This document shows, piece by piece, positions 7,244 through 14,079 of a DNA stretch of 20,202 nt. Origin of the DNA: Omnitrophica bacterium RIFCSPLOWO2_01_FULL_45_10b (GTDB taxonomy: Bacteria > Omnitrophota > Omnitrophia > Omnitrophales > Danuiimicrobiaceae). Positions within the stretch are counted from its first letter, which is position 1. Every line of letters begins with the position of its first letter. A program made the position numbers and the translations under genes. The stretch spans positions 17,363 through 37,564 of the forward strand of contig MHFM01000053.1 of NCBI GenBank assembly GCA_001804205.1, read 5' to 3'. The notes under the pieces were generated by a model. The model was not told where the DNA came from, ran no database searches, and saw only the letters and a program-made list of their open reading frames with translations.

Positions 7244-7699
7244 ATGAAACTATCCAGAAAAGGTGAATACGCACTTAAAGCTCTCCTGGCCCTGACGGTC
7301 GTCTATGACGAGCGCACACTGAGCCTTCGAGAGATTTCTAGGCAAGACAAAATCCCCTATAAATTTTTGGAGCAAATTATGATGCTTCTTAAAAAAACAG
7401 GTTTTGTACAAAGCGCTAAAGGAAAATATGGTGGGTACGCACTTTCACGCCCGCCCAAGAAAATCACTTTAGGCGAAATAATTCGAGCCGTTGAGGGCCC
7501 TCTCTCCCCCATTGGAACGGTGGAGGAAATAAAGAAACGGATTCAGTCGGAAGAACAACATTCTGGTCTTTACTGCACGTTGTTGGATGTTCGAAACGCA
7601 ATTGCTGAAATTCTCGATAAGAAAACACTTGCTGATGTTTCCAAAAAATCACAAGATTTTTCATGTTTCAAATCTTCGCATCAAATGTATTACATCTAG
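7244..7699 (+). CDS. Rrf2-family transcriptional regulator, CymR-like
   Basis: The 151-residue protein starts MKLSRKGEYALKALLAL and has the Rrf2 winged helix: recognition region ISRQDKIPYKFLEQIMMLL (about 31-49) and wing SAKGKYGGYALSRP (57-70). EIIRAVEGPLSPI follows, then a long helix and a terminal MYYI. Only two cysteines are present (Cys111, Cys141), so the three-Cys iron-sulfur site of IscR and NsrR is absent. This layout, including the aromatic C-terminus, resembles B. subtilis CymR, an Fe-S-free repressor of sulfur acquisition genes that responds through a CysK complex. It lies 19 bp upstream of a sulfonate-type ABC importer, which fits a sulfur-source regulator. The ligand and target genes are inferred. 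Confidence 0.88.
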   Translation: MKLSRKGEYALKALLALTVVYDERTLSLREISRQDKIPYKFLEQIMMLLKKTGFVQSAKGKYGGYALSRPPKKITLGEIIRAVEGPLSPIGTVEEIKKRIQSEEQHSGLYCTLLDVRNAIAEILDKKTLADVSKKSQDFSCFKSSHQMYYI

Positions 7700-7718
7700 G
7701 GCACTACGTGGGGTTCTA

Positions 7719-8738
7719 ATGTTTAAAAAATTAATCGGTTTCATCATCGTCTTTGTTTTTATGCAAGGTTCCGGCATGCCTATTTTCGGCGAAACAGAAC
7801 GAATCCGAGTGGGGCACTTCCCTAACGTGACTCACGCGCCGGCGCTCATTGCCCATGCAACCGGCCACTTTGAAAAAATATTCGGGGAAAGCACAAAGAT
7901 CGACTGGAAATTATTTAACGCAGGGCCTAACGCCATTGAAGCGCTATTTGCCGGAGAAATTGATCTTCTCTACGTGGGGCCAAATCCAGCAATCAATGGG
8001 TTCATCCGTTCTAAAGGCGAAGCGCTGCGTGTGATCACAGGAGTTGCAAGCGGAGGCGCTGCTTTTGTCATTCGTTCGGGAGCACCAGTCGAACGATTTG
8101 AAGATATCCAAAAAAAACGGGTGGCAAGTCCACAAAAAGGAAATACGCAAGACGTTGCTTTGCTTCACTTGATGAAGCAAAAAGGACTGGCTTCTCGTGC
8201 GCAAGGAGGAACTGTAGAGGTGTTCAATATTAACGGTGGGGATCAAATCACCGCATTCGCAAAAGAACAAGTGGATGCCATTTGGACTGTGGAACCGTGG
8301 GTATCACGGCTTGTATCAGAAACAAATGGAAAAATCCTTTTTGAAGAAAAGGATCTTTGGCCGGAAGGAAAATATGCAACTACGCTTCTCGTTGTCCGTA
8401 AAAAATTCATGGACGAACATCCGGACTTAGTGCGCCAATGGGTGAAGGGGCATATCGAAATTACAAATTTTATCAATCAAAACATTAAAGAAGCGAAGGA
8501 AGTTTTTAATAAAGAACTGCAGCATGAAACAGGTAAATTTCTTCCGTCTTCTTATTTAGATCAATGCTTCCAAAGAATTGCGTTCACCGCGGACCCGATG
8601 GAATCTTCGGTTCAGGAATCGGCGAGACGTGCGAATGAAATCGGTTACCTTGGGAAAAATCCTGTGGACCTTAAAAATCTTTATGAACTTTCTTTCTTAA
8701 ATGAAGCTCAAAAGGAGCTTGAAACAGAAAAAAATTAA
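7719..8738 (+). CDS. ABC transporter substrate-binding protein, SsuA/TauA/NMT1 type
   Basis: The 339-residue product opens with a signal peptide (MFKKLIGFIIVFVF, likely cut near Gly24) and continues with a periplasmic binding fold of the SsuA/NrtA/NMT1 group. Typical segments are IRVGHFPNVTHAPALIA, a LYVGPNPAINGF loop, SPQKGNTQDVALLHLM and DAIWTVEPWVSRL. The frame is open upstream to an ATG at 7587, but that would overlap the regulator and displace the signal peptide, so the ATG at 7719 after a GGGG stretch is preferred. It is probably the uptake receptor for a sulfonate or similar small anion. Substrate cannot be told from sequence alone, and no SsuD/TauD desulfonating enzyme is in the window. 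Confidence 0.88.
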   Translation: MFKKLIGFIIVFVFMQGSGMPIFGETERIRVGHFPNVTHAPALIAHATGHFEKIFGESTKIDWKLFNAGPNAIEALFAGEIDLLYVGPNPAINGFIRSKGEALRVITGVASGGAAFVIRSGAPVERFEDIQKKRVASPQKGNTQDVALLHLMKQKGLASRAQGGTVEVFNINGGDQITAFAKEQVDAIWTVEPWVSRLVSETNGKILFEEKDLWPEGKYATTLLVVRKKFMDEHPDLVRQWVKGHIEITNFINQNIKEAKEVFNKELQHETGKFLPSSYLDQCFQRIAFTADPMESSVQESARRANEIGYLGKNPVDLKNLYELSFLNEAQKELETEKN

Positions 8739-8739
8739 T

Positions 8740-9576
8740 ATGCGCTTATCAATTGAAAAAGTTTCAAAAAATTTCACAGCCCAGCACGGCAAAGTATTGG
8801 CCCTTGACGAAATTTCGATTCAAATCAAAGAGGGCGAATTCATTTGCTTTGTTGGCCCATCAGGCTGCGGAAAAACAACGCTGCTCAATATGGTCGCCGG
8901 CCTTGAAACACCGACAAAAGGGGTGGTTCGGCAAAGTGGTGAAGAAATTAAAATTCCTTCAAGTGACCGCGTTGTCATTTTTCAAGAAGCCGCACTTTTT
9001 CCATGGTTAAATGTTATCCAAAACGTTGAATTCGGGTTAGTTCGGCGCATGAATGTACGCAAGCGCAGGGAAATCAGCAGAACCTTTCTCAATCTGGTTC
9101 ACCTGGGGCGTTTTGAAAATGCCTACGTTCATCAACTTTCAGGAGGAATGAAAAGCCGTGTGGCCATTGCCCGCGCACTGGCCCTCAATCCTTCCATTCT
9201 ATTGATGGATGAGCCCTTCGCTGCTTTGGATGCACAAACTCGGGATATTTTGCACGAAGAAATTGAAGAAATTTGGTTTCAAACAAAGCAAACGATTGTT
9301 TTCGTCACTCATAACGTTAGAGAAGCGGTGCGATTAGGGGATCGAGTGTTTGTATTTACAGCTCGGCCCGGCCGGATTAAAAAAGAATTTCAGATTGACC
9401 TTCCCCGGCCGCGTGATACGAACAGCGAATCCGTCGTCCTGTACGCCAAACTGATTCAACAGGAACTTCGTGAAGAAATTGAGAAATTTTTGAAAGAAGA
9501 GGTTGACCGTGATTGGAGTCTTAAAAAAGCTAATCTTTTACGCCCTGCTGGTATTGATTTGGGAAGCGGTATTTAG
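8740..9576 (+). CDS. ABC transporter ATP-binding protein, SsuB/TauB/NrtD type
   Basis: The 278-residue ATPase powers the importer. Walker A GPSGCGKTT is at 39-47, the Q-loop Gln at 82 (VIFQEAALFPWLNV), the signature LSGGM at 133-137, Walker B LLMDEP at 154-159 and the switch His at 191 (VTHNVREAV). The Q-loop sequence followed by ALFPWLNV is characteristic of the nitrate/sulfonate/taurine group. The chosen ATG is 1 bp after the stop of the binding-protein gene. An in-frame ATG at 8701 lies within that gene and adds residues with no family counterpart. Its end overlaps the permease gene by 68 bp. Confidence 0.93.
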   Translation: MRLSIEKVSKNFTAQHGKVLALDEISIQIKEGEFICFVGPSGCGKTTLLNMVAGLETPTKGVVRQSGEEIKIPSSDRVVIFQEAALFPWLNVIQNVEFGLVRRMNVRKRREISRTFLNLVHLGRFENAYVHQLSGGMKSRVAIARALALNPSILLMDEPFAALDAQTRDILHEEIEEIWFQTKQTIVFVTHNVREAVRLGDRVFVFTARPGRIKKEFQIDLPRPRDTNSESVVLYAKLIQQELREEIEKFLKEEVDRDWSLKKANLLRPAGIDLGSGI

Positions 9577-10264
9577 GCTCAAAATCTGGCCGCCATATCT
9601 TTTCCCCTCTCCTGAGGATGTGGCAAAAGCCTTAATTTGGGGCTTTAAGGATCGCACTTTTCTCATTGGAATGAGTGTGAGCATTCAACGCATTACCATC
9701 GGCTATTTGATTTCCCTTGTTTTGGGAATCGGCTTGGGATTCTTGGTGGGGCGCTTCAAGATTCTAGACGAGACGATTGGTTCGCTCATTTCAGGGCTCC
9801 AAGTTTTGCCAAGCATTTGCTGGCTTCCCCTTGCCATCCTCTGGTTCGGATTGAACGAGCAAGCAATTCAATTTGTAATCATCATGGGAGCTTTTCTTTC
9901 GATTGCCATCGCAACTGAAAGCGGGATTCGAAATATTCCTCCGATTTATCTTCGTGCCGCCAGAACCATGGGGATAAAAGGAATTGATCTTTATACGCGT
10001 GTTGTTTTTCCCGCGGCTTTACCTTCGATTGCAACCGGAATGAAATTGGGCTGGTCCTTTGCCTGGCGTTCTTTGATGGCCGGCGAGCTTCTTTTTGTAA
10101 GCATCGGCCTCGGCCACCTTCTCCAAACAGGGCGCGAGCTTAATGACATGCCGCAAGTCATCGCTGTTATGGTTGTGATTGTACTCATCGGGCTTATCTT
10201 CGATCAACTTCTCTTTTCGCAGCTTGAAAAGCGGCTTCGCAGTCGGTGGGGAATGACAACGTAG
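9509..10264 (+). CDS. ABC transporter permease, SsuC/TauC type
   Basis: This is a BPD_transp_1 membrane permease of about 251 residues with roughly six hydrophobic helices. The conserved cytoplasmic EAA loop, which docks the ATPase, reads RAARTMGIKGIDLYTRVVFP and is followed by ALPSIATGMKLG. The start is a GTG at 9509 with AAGAGG about 7 nt upstream; an in-frame TTG at 9503 touches that ribosome site and is less likely. The gene overlaps the ATPase gene by 68 bp, an unusually long overlap implying coupled translation. It is the last gene of the operon: a strong hairpin terminator follows 11 bp after the stop. Confidence 0.92.
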   Translation: MIGVLKKLIFYALLVLIWEAVFRLKIWPPYLFPSPEDVAKALIWGFKDRTFLIGMSVSIQRITIGYLISLVLGIGLGFLVGRFKILDETIGSLISGLQVLPSICWLPLAILWFGLNEQAIQFVIIMGAFLSIAIATESGIRNIPPIYLRAARTMGIKGIDLYTRVVFPAALPSIATGMKLGWSFAWRSLMAGELLFVSIGLGHLLQTGRELNDMPQVIAVMVVIVLIGLIFDQLLFSQLEKRLRSRWGMTT

Positions 10265-10275
10265 GCATAAAAGAA

Positions 10276-10303
10276 AAACTCCCGCTTGAATAAGCGGGAG
10301 TTT
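10276..10303. terminator. Bidirectional terminator between the permease and cold-shock genes
   Basis: AAACTCCCGCTT and AAGCGGGAGTTT form a perfect 12-bp stem with a GAAT loop. A-rich sequence lies upstream and T-rich downstream, so it can end the plus-strand transporter operon. On the minus strand it follows the cold-shock stop by about 20 bp and can end that transcript too. Confidence 0.85.
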
Positions 10304-10324
10304 CTCGTTACAAAAAGATTCGGT

Positions 10325-10531
10325 TTAACGCTTTACAACGTTTGAAGCCTGGGCACCCTTGGGTCCCTGGGTAAGCTCAAACGTGACGTTGTCACCTTCA
10401 TTTAGGCTTTTGTATCCTTCGCCCTGAATCGCGGTATGATGCACAAATACATCGCCACCCGTACCATCTTCAGGAGTGATGAATCCAAAACCCTTTTGAT
10501 TGCTAAACCACTTCACAGTTCCATTTGGCAT
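10325..10531 (-). CDS. CspA-family cold-shock protein
   Basis: A single 68-residue cold-shock (OB-fold) domain: MPNGTVKWFSNQKGFGFITP carries RNP1 (KGFGFI), VFVHHTAI carries RNP2, and the protein ends GAQASNVVKR. It binds single-stranded RNA or DNA and is expected to act as an RNA chaperone. Length and sequence are fully typical. The ribosome site GGAAAGGAAG lies about 6 nt before the ATG. The gene-free region upstream (10532-10869) is long and full of inverted repeats, described separately, which suggests regulation through the mRNA leader as in E. coli cspA. Whether it is cold-induced cannot be judged from sequence. Confidence 0.96.
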   Translation of the reverse strand: MPNGTVKWFSNQKGFGFITPEDGTGGDVFVHHTAIQGEGYKSLNEGDNVTFELTQGPKGAQASNVVKR

Positions 10532-10572
10532 AATAAACTTCCTTTCCTGCCGTAATCGGCATACTTCGCCGA

Positions 10573-10626
10573 GTGAACCCCGTTAGAGGTTCACCCCAAA
10601 AGAGGCAATACCTCTAACGGGGTGAA
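10573..10626 (-). promoter_or_regulatory. Three-armed mutually exclusive hairpins in the cold-shock mRNA leader
   Basis: Three segments can pair in competing ways. First, 10577-10590 (ACCCCGTTAGAGGT) pairs perfectly over 14 bp with 10610-10623. Second, 10573-10579 (GTGAACC) pairs with 10588-10594 (GGTTCAC). Third, 10590-10597 (TTCACCCC) pairs with 10619-10626 (GGGGTGAA) and stacks through a 3x3 internal loop on AGAGG/CCTCT (10601-10605 with 10611-10615). The arms overlap, so the folds exclude one another. The block lies about 26 nt upstream of the ribosome site. It could be a temperature- or factor-sensitive switch, or simply a dispersed palindromic repeat that landed in the leader. Confidence 0.5.
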
Positions 10627-10672
10627 GCGCGCCGTGACAACCGCCGTTTGGCAATTCAATAAGTTCACGACA

Positions 10673-10718
10673 GTACCACACATTTTCGATCCATCAAAAA
10701 TGTGGGTGTGTCAGGTAC
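10673..10718. repeat. Inverted repeat upstream of the cold-shock gene
   Basis: CACATTTT at 10679-10686 and AAAATGTG at 10697-10704 form a perfect 8-bp stem with a 10-nt loop. GTACC at 10673-10677 and GGTAC at 10714-10718 form an outer matching pair after an unpaired stretch. It directly follows the T-tract of the minus-strand terminator. It may be another leader hairpin or a small repeat remnant. Confidence 0.5.
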
Positions 10719-10757
10719 AAAAAATAAAAAACCGCGAAGCTTGTGTTACGCTCGCGG
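10719..10757 (-). terminator. Intrinsic terminator upstream of the cold-shock gene (minus strand)
   Basis: On the minus strand CCGCGAGC pairs with GCTTCGCGG (one bulged A; 10732-10757) and is followed by TTTTTTATTTTTT at 10719-10731. The GC-rich stem plus T-tract is a clear rho-independent terminator. It could end the galM-DUF3047 transcript (stop at 10870), a small RNA started at 10814-10842, or act as an attenuator within the cold-shock leader. Confidence 0.8.
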
Positions 10758-10807
10758 CCTTTCGTGTCATTTTTTGACTCGACCTAAAAGCTTCACATCA
10801 ACTACTA
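10719..10807 (-). ncRNA. Candidate small RNA or attenuated leader, about 89 nt
   Basis: A near-consensus promoter (10814-10842) and an intrinsic terminator (T-tract end 10719) on the same strand bracket about 89 nt with no credible coding frame or ribosome site. That is the layout of a small RNA gene. Alternatively this is the first part of the cold-shock leader, with the terminator regulating read-through to the gene 188 nt further on. The transcript contains GAAGCTT (10788-10794), complementary to AAGCTTC in the terminator stem (10736-10742). No known RNA family was recognised, and it does not fold as a tRNA. Confidence 0.4.
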
Positions 10808-10813
10808 GAACAA

Positions 10814-10842
10814 AGTATACTCGGCGCTCATTTAAAAGTCAA
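10814..10842 (-). promoter_or_regulatory. Near-consensus sigma70 promoter (minus strand) upstream of the cold-shock region
   Basis: The minus strand reads TTGACT (10837-10842), a 17-bp spacer and TATACT (10814-10819), matching the sigma70 consensus at 10 of 12 positions with ideal spacing. The predicted start is near 10807, downstream of the DUF3047 stop at 10870, so it serves either a small RNA or the cold-shock gene. Confidence 0.65.
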
Positions 10843-10869
10843 ATCGAATTCAGAAATATTCGGAGGAAT

Positions 10870-11757
10870 TTAAACTTGAGGCTTTAGAATTGAAACGCGC
10901 CTAAAATAAGCTTCTGAGGTGCTGGCTGTATTATCCGAATCCGACATGAATCCGATTGCCGTCACGTTGCCGCGCGGGGACTTTCCAAACAGCATCTGAT
11001 AATCTTTAACAAGATCACGTTTTTCTAGAATCCATTCCCCGCTAGAAGTCGGCGCTCCGCTTTGAATCACAAGCACTTTGGCTTTTTTCGAAAACGGGCT
11101 ATTGGTAGAAGTGCCCTCAGGAAAATGATCATCCCACACATATTGAATGACATCGGCAGTTAAAGGTGTGCGTCCTTTGAAGGTAACATAAATACGCGCC
11201 GCGAAGTCATTCTCACGGGCCACAGCAAAAACTTGGTTTTTCTTATGTGAAGGGAATTGTTTGACTCGCCATTCCCAACTGAGAAAAGGCCGATCAGATA
11301 ATTTAATATTAACTTGTTTAAAAAGAGCGGATGAGGTGGCACTGCTTGAAGCATGTAACATTTTTTCTCCGTGTTCATCTGCTTCCACCTGATAAAAAGA
11401 CCGATTCCGGAACGTATGTTCTTTCCAATCTTGAAAGAGTGAGCGTTCGTTCCATTCAAAACGCTGAAGAGGAATGAAAGACACTTGCTCTGACAATAAC
11501 GGCACAATACTAACGGGTTTATGATTGAATTTTAAAAAGTAGATTGCAAGGGCGGCGCACAATCCAAGAAAGAGTAAAAACATCAGAAGCCATTTCTCTA
11601 ATAAAATGTTCTTCCGCGTTACTTTCCTTTCAAATGCCGCCGGTGAAGTTGAGATTGGCGAACTGACTTCTGAAGCCAAGGAAACCTCTTCCGTTGAGTC
11701 CCCCTTCATCTCAGAAGATTTTATAGCCGGTAAAGATCGACGATCGAAAGCTTGCAT
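10870..11757 (-). CDS. Membrane-anchored DUF3047 protein
   Basis: The 295-residue product has a polar N-terminal region of about 50 residues (Ser/Glu-rich), one membrane helix at about 55-75 and a C-terminal domain matching DUF3047 as I remember it. Typical segments are SWEWRVKQFP, FAARIYVTFKG, IQYVWDDHFPEGT, KVLVIQSG, EKRDLVKDYQMLFG and AIGFMSDSDNT. The domain should sit outside the cytoplasmic membrane; its function is not known. The start is the ATG at 11757, preceded by GGGGAGG. The in-frame TTG at 11769 lies in that ribosome site and is unlikely. It overlaps galM by 37 bp, so the two are translationally coupled. Most DUF3047 proteins I recall have a signal peptide rather than a long polar leader plus anchor. 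Confidence 0.82.
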   Translation of the reverse strand: MQAFDRRSLPAIKSSEMKGDSTEEVSLASEVSSPISTSPAAFERKVTRKNILLEKWLLMFLLFLGLCAALAIYFLKFNHKPVSIVPLLSEQVSFIPLQRFEWNERSLFQDWKEHTFRNRSFYQVEADEHGEKMLHASSSATSSALFKQVNIKLSDRPFLSWEWRVKQFPSHKKNQVFAVARENDFAARIYVTFKGRTPLTADVIQYVWDDHFPEGTSTNSPFSKKAKVLVIQSGAPTSSGEWILEKRDLVKDYQMLFGKSPRGNVTAIGFMSDSDNTASTSEAYFRRVSILKPQV

Positions 11758-12662
11758 GTCCCTCCCCAAAATTCACCTGGTTTTAAAATTTTAATGCCTG
11801 TTCCCTGCCAGCCTTTGGCATAAAGATTAAACCCATTATTCACATGGGTCACCGGCTCTACGGCCACAAAATCCTTAGCCTTTCCCTCATAATCCCTGGG
11901 AGCATAGATTACCACATGGGTGAAAATGGAATCAATCTGATAATGAACTTCAACCTGCGAGCCGGGATAAATAAGGCGAATTAAATTACCCGTTAAAGCC
12001 GTAAAACAATGGTCCAAATTTGGATTTCCGAGAAAACGCCGATACCGGAGATCGGTCACTCCGAAAACAGGCTCGGCTGGCCCCGTAGGAATGCATTTTT
12101 CATCCGGATAAACTCGATCGGCCGGGAGCAAAACCATAACGTCTTTATCTTCAGGGCCTAGGTGCCTCTTAAAAAAGGGGTGAAAACCTAATCCAACCGG
12201 CACATTTGTGCGGTCAACATTTTCAATAAAAAGTGCCACGCTCAAATGGTTTTCTGATAATTCAAGCGTATGTTTGAATTTCAAAGCAAACGGATAATTA
12301 AAATCCGGAAACTGGCGCGAATCAAGTGTGGCTTCAAATTTCGTGTCCCTCGCAACTTGAATGGCCCAGGGACGGCTTCTCACATCGCCATGAATGGCAG
12401 TTTCATCCGGGAAATTTTTCCGAAGCTGATAGCGTTTTCCCTCAAACTCAAAGGCGCCCTGAACGATCCGGTTCGACCAAGGAGCCATCATGTAGGAGCC
12501 AAATTTAAAAGGGGGTTTTTCATCTGGAATTGGCTCAAGCAAATTCGCCCACTTGCCTCTCAAACAAATGCGAAGCGTGTTCCAATAACAACCATATTCC
12601 GGAAGAACGGCTAATTCTATTTGATCATTCCTCAAATAATGAGCCTTCAAGGACGGGGGCAT
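11721..12662 (-). CDS. Aldose 1-epimerase (GalM family)
   Basis: GalM-family enzymes interconvert alpha and beta anomers of sugars such as galactose and glucose. The 313-residue protein shows the family active-site layout: Asn64-Arg65 in PWSNRI, His91 in TAIHGDV, His161 in GLGFHPFF (general acid) and Glu269 in VAVEPVTHVNNGFN (general base). No signal peptide is present, so it is cytoplasmic. No galactose operon genes are nearby, so a D-hexose-6-phosphate or other epimerase-like role is possible. It leads a two-gene operon with the DUF3047 gene and has a good promoter at 12741-12770. The nearest ribosome-like site (AAGAAGG) is about 12 nt from the ATG, farther than ideal. Confidence 0.9.
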   Translation of the reverse strand: MPPSLKAHYLRNDQIELAVLPEYGCYWNTLRICLRGKWANLLEPIPDEKPPFKFGSYMMAPWSNRIVQGAFEFEGKRYQLRKNFPDETAIHGDVRSRPWAIQVARDTKFEATLDSRQFPDFNYPFALKFKHTLELSENHLSVALFIENVDRTNVPVGLGFHPFFKRHLGPEDKDVMVLLPADRVYPDEKCIPTGPAEPVFGVTDLRYRRFLGNPNLDHCFTALTGNLIRLIYPGSQVEVHYQIDSIFTHVVIYAPRDYEGKAKDFVAVEPVTHVNNGFNLYAKGWQGTGIKILKPGEFWGGTCKLSIVDLYRL

Positions 12663-12740
12663 CGAATCGTTTGCCTTCTTTCTTAACTTTTGTCTTCATG
12701 GCAAATGTATGCCATAATAAATGGATGAAATAAGGGGTGA

Positions 12741-12770
12741 ATTCTAGTCTTTCTCCATCAACAATGTCAA
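12741..12770 (-). promoter_or_regulatory. Sigma70-type promoter of the galM-DUF3047 operon
   Basis: The minus strand reads TTGACA (12765-12770), an 18-bp spacer and TAGAAT (12741-12746), predicting a start near 12734 and a leader of about 70 nt. The -35 overlaps one copy of an 11-bp direct repeat (TCAACTAACTT at 12767-12777 and 12806-12816). Confidence 0.6.
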
Positions 12771-12825
12771 CTAACTTGAACCATCGGGGAGTTTTCCCTA
12801 ACCCCTCAACTAACTTAGAATAGCA

Positions 12826-14043
12826 ATGGCTCATTTAGTAACTGCTAAAAAACTTCGTAAGGAACTGAAACTCTCGAACCGCACCTGTTGGAAAACGGAG
12901 CCTAATTTACTTTCCCAGCAGCTCAAATCCCTGCAAGAATCAAAAATCAAAATCCTTGACCTTTCCGAATCAAACCCAACTCAATGCCGGTTTGATTATT
13001 TAAATAGCGAACTACTCGCCTCTTTAACCCGACCTTCCAATCTTTGCTACGAACCCCATCCAAATGGACTGAAGGAAGCGCGTACCGCAATCGCAAGCGA
13101 TTATCTAAAAAAAGGAATTTCAATTGACTTGGAACGCATATTTTTGACCGCAAGCACAAGCGAAGCTTATTCATTCCTGTTTCGATTGCTTGCAAATCCA
13201 GGCGATCGAATTCTGGTGCCTCAACCCAGTTACCCCTTGTTTGAATTCTTGGCGGATTTAAACGATGTTTCATTGGATTCGTATAAGCTTTTCTACGAGG
13301 ACGGAATCTGGCAGATTGATTTCGAAAGTATTTTGGCAAACTGCCGATCCGAAACCAAGGCCATCATGCTTGTCCATCCTAATAATCCAACGGGTTCTTT
13401 TGTTAAGAAAAAAGAATTTCAGAAAATTTTAAAGATTGCTGAGGAAAAATCGCTTGCGCTTATTTCGGATGAAGTATTTTCGGATTACTCGTTTACGGAT
13501 GACTCAGAACGCCTCTTAAGCCTTGCTGTAAACCATGAAGTTCTTACCTTTACTTTGGACGGGATTTCAAAAGCATTTGGGCTTCCGCAAATGAAACTTG
13601 CTTGGTTCATTGCCAATGGGCCGAAGGAAATGCTCTCCTCTGCTCTCAAACGGCTTGAAATCATCTGCGACACTTATCTTTCCGTCAACACACCGGCGCA
13701 AGCAGCGCTTTCTTCTTGGTTTCAGCATAAAGAAAAAATCCAAGACGAAATCAAAAGTCGAATCATCCAAAATAGAACATTTTTACTGAATCAACTCAAA
13801 CAGCCTCATTCGGCAACCTGTCTCCAATCTGAAGGAGGATGGTATGCAATTCTGCGCCTTCCAAAAATCCAAACAGAAGAAGAGTGGGCGCTTGAGTTGT
13901 TGGAAAAAGACCATGTCTATGCCTACCCGGGCTATTTTTTTGATTTTGAATCCCAAGCGCATATTATCTTAAGCCTGCTTCCCCATCCCACTATTTTTCA
14001 AGAGGGGGTTTTGCGCATCCTCGCAAGAATTAAAAATAAGTGA
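12826..14043 (+). CDS. Class I/II PLP-dependent aminotransferase
   Basis: A fold-type I aminotransferase of 405 residues. Seen: SESNPTQ near 47-53, YEPHPNGLKEAR, TASTSEAYSFL, HPNNPTG with Asn187, the PLP-ring Asp215 (LISDEVFSDY) and the Schiff-base Lys249 in DGISKAFGLPQMKLAW. The substrate is unclear; alanine/valine-type or aromatic-type enzymes share these motifs. It is distant from the aspartate-type enzyme at 18494-19657, so the pair are not duplicates. The ATG at 12826 has no convincing ribosome site, and a TAGAAT hexamer lies only 5 bp upstream, so the exact start is uncertain. It is followed after 36 bp by the FKBP gene, probably in one transcript. Confidence 0.9.
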   Translation: MAHLVTAKKLRKELKLSNRTCWKTEPNLLSQQLKSLQESKIKILDLSESNPTQCRFDYLNSELLASLTRPSNLCYEPHPNGLKEARTAIASDYLKKGISIDLERIFLTASTSEAYSFLFRLLANPGDRILVPQPSYPLFEFLADLNDVSLDSYKLFYEDGIWQIDFESILANCRSETKAIMLVHPNNPTGSFVKKKEFQKILKIAEEKSLALISDEVFSDYSFTDDSERLLSLAVNHEVLTFTLDGISKAFGLPQMKLAWFIANGPKEMLSSALKRLEIICDTYLSVNTPAQAALSSWFQHKEKIQDEIKSRIIQNRTFLLNQLKQPHSATCLQSEGGWYAILRLPKIQTEEEWALELLEKDHVYAYPGYFFDFESQAHIILSLLPHPTIFQEGVLRILARIKNK

Positions 14044-14079
14044 TAGACTTTATGAGTTTGCTAACTTAAAGAGGCGGCT

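Noticed and set aside
7587..7718. 44-residue N-terminal extension of the binding protein from an ATG at 7587
   Set aside because: It overlaps most of the end of the regulator gene and would bury the signal peptide; the ATG at 7719 is well placed.
10758..10869. A tRNA or known riboswitch in the cold-shock upstream region
   Set aside because: No cloverleaf, acceptor stem pairing or T-arm consensus could be found, and no riboswitch core was recognised.
12625..12834. Minus-strand open frame of 69 codons between galM and the aminotransferase
   Set aside because: It runs over the galM promoter and the galM start in another frame, has no ribosome site and no recognisable domain.
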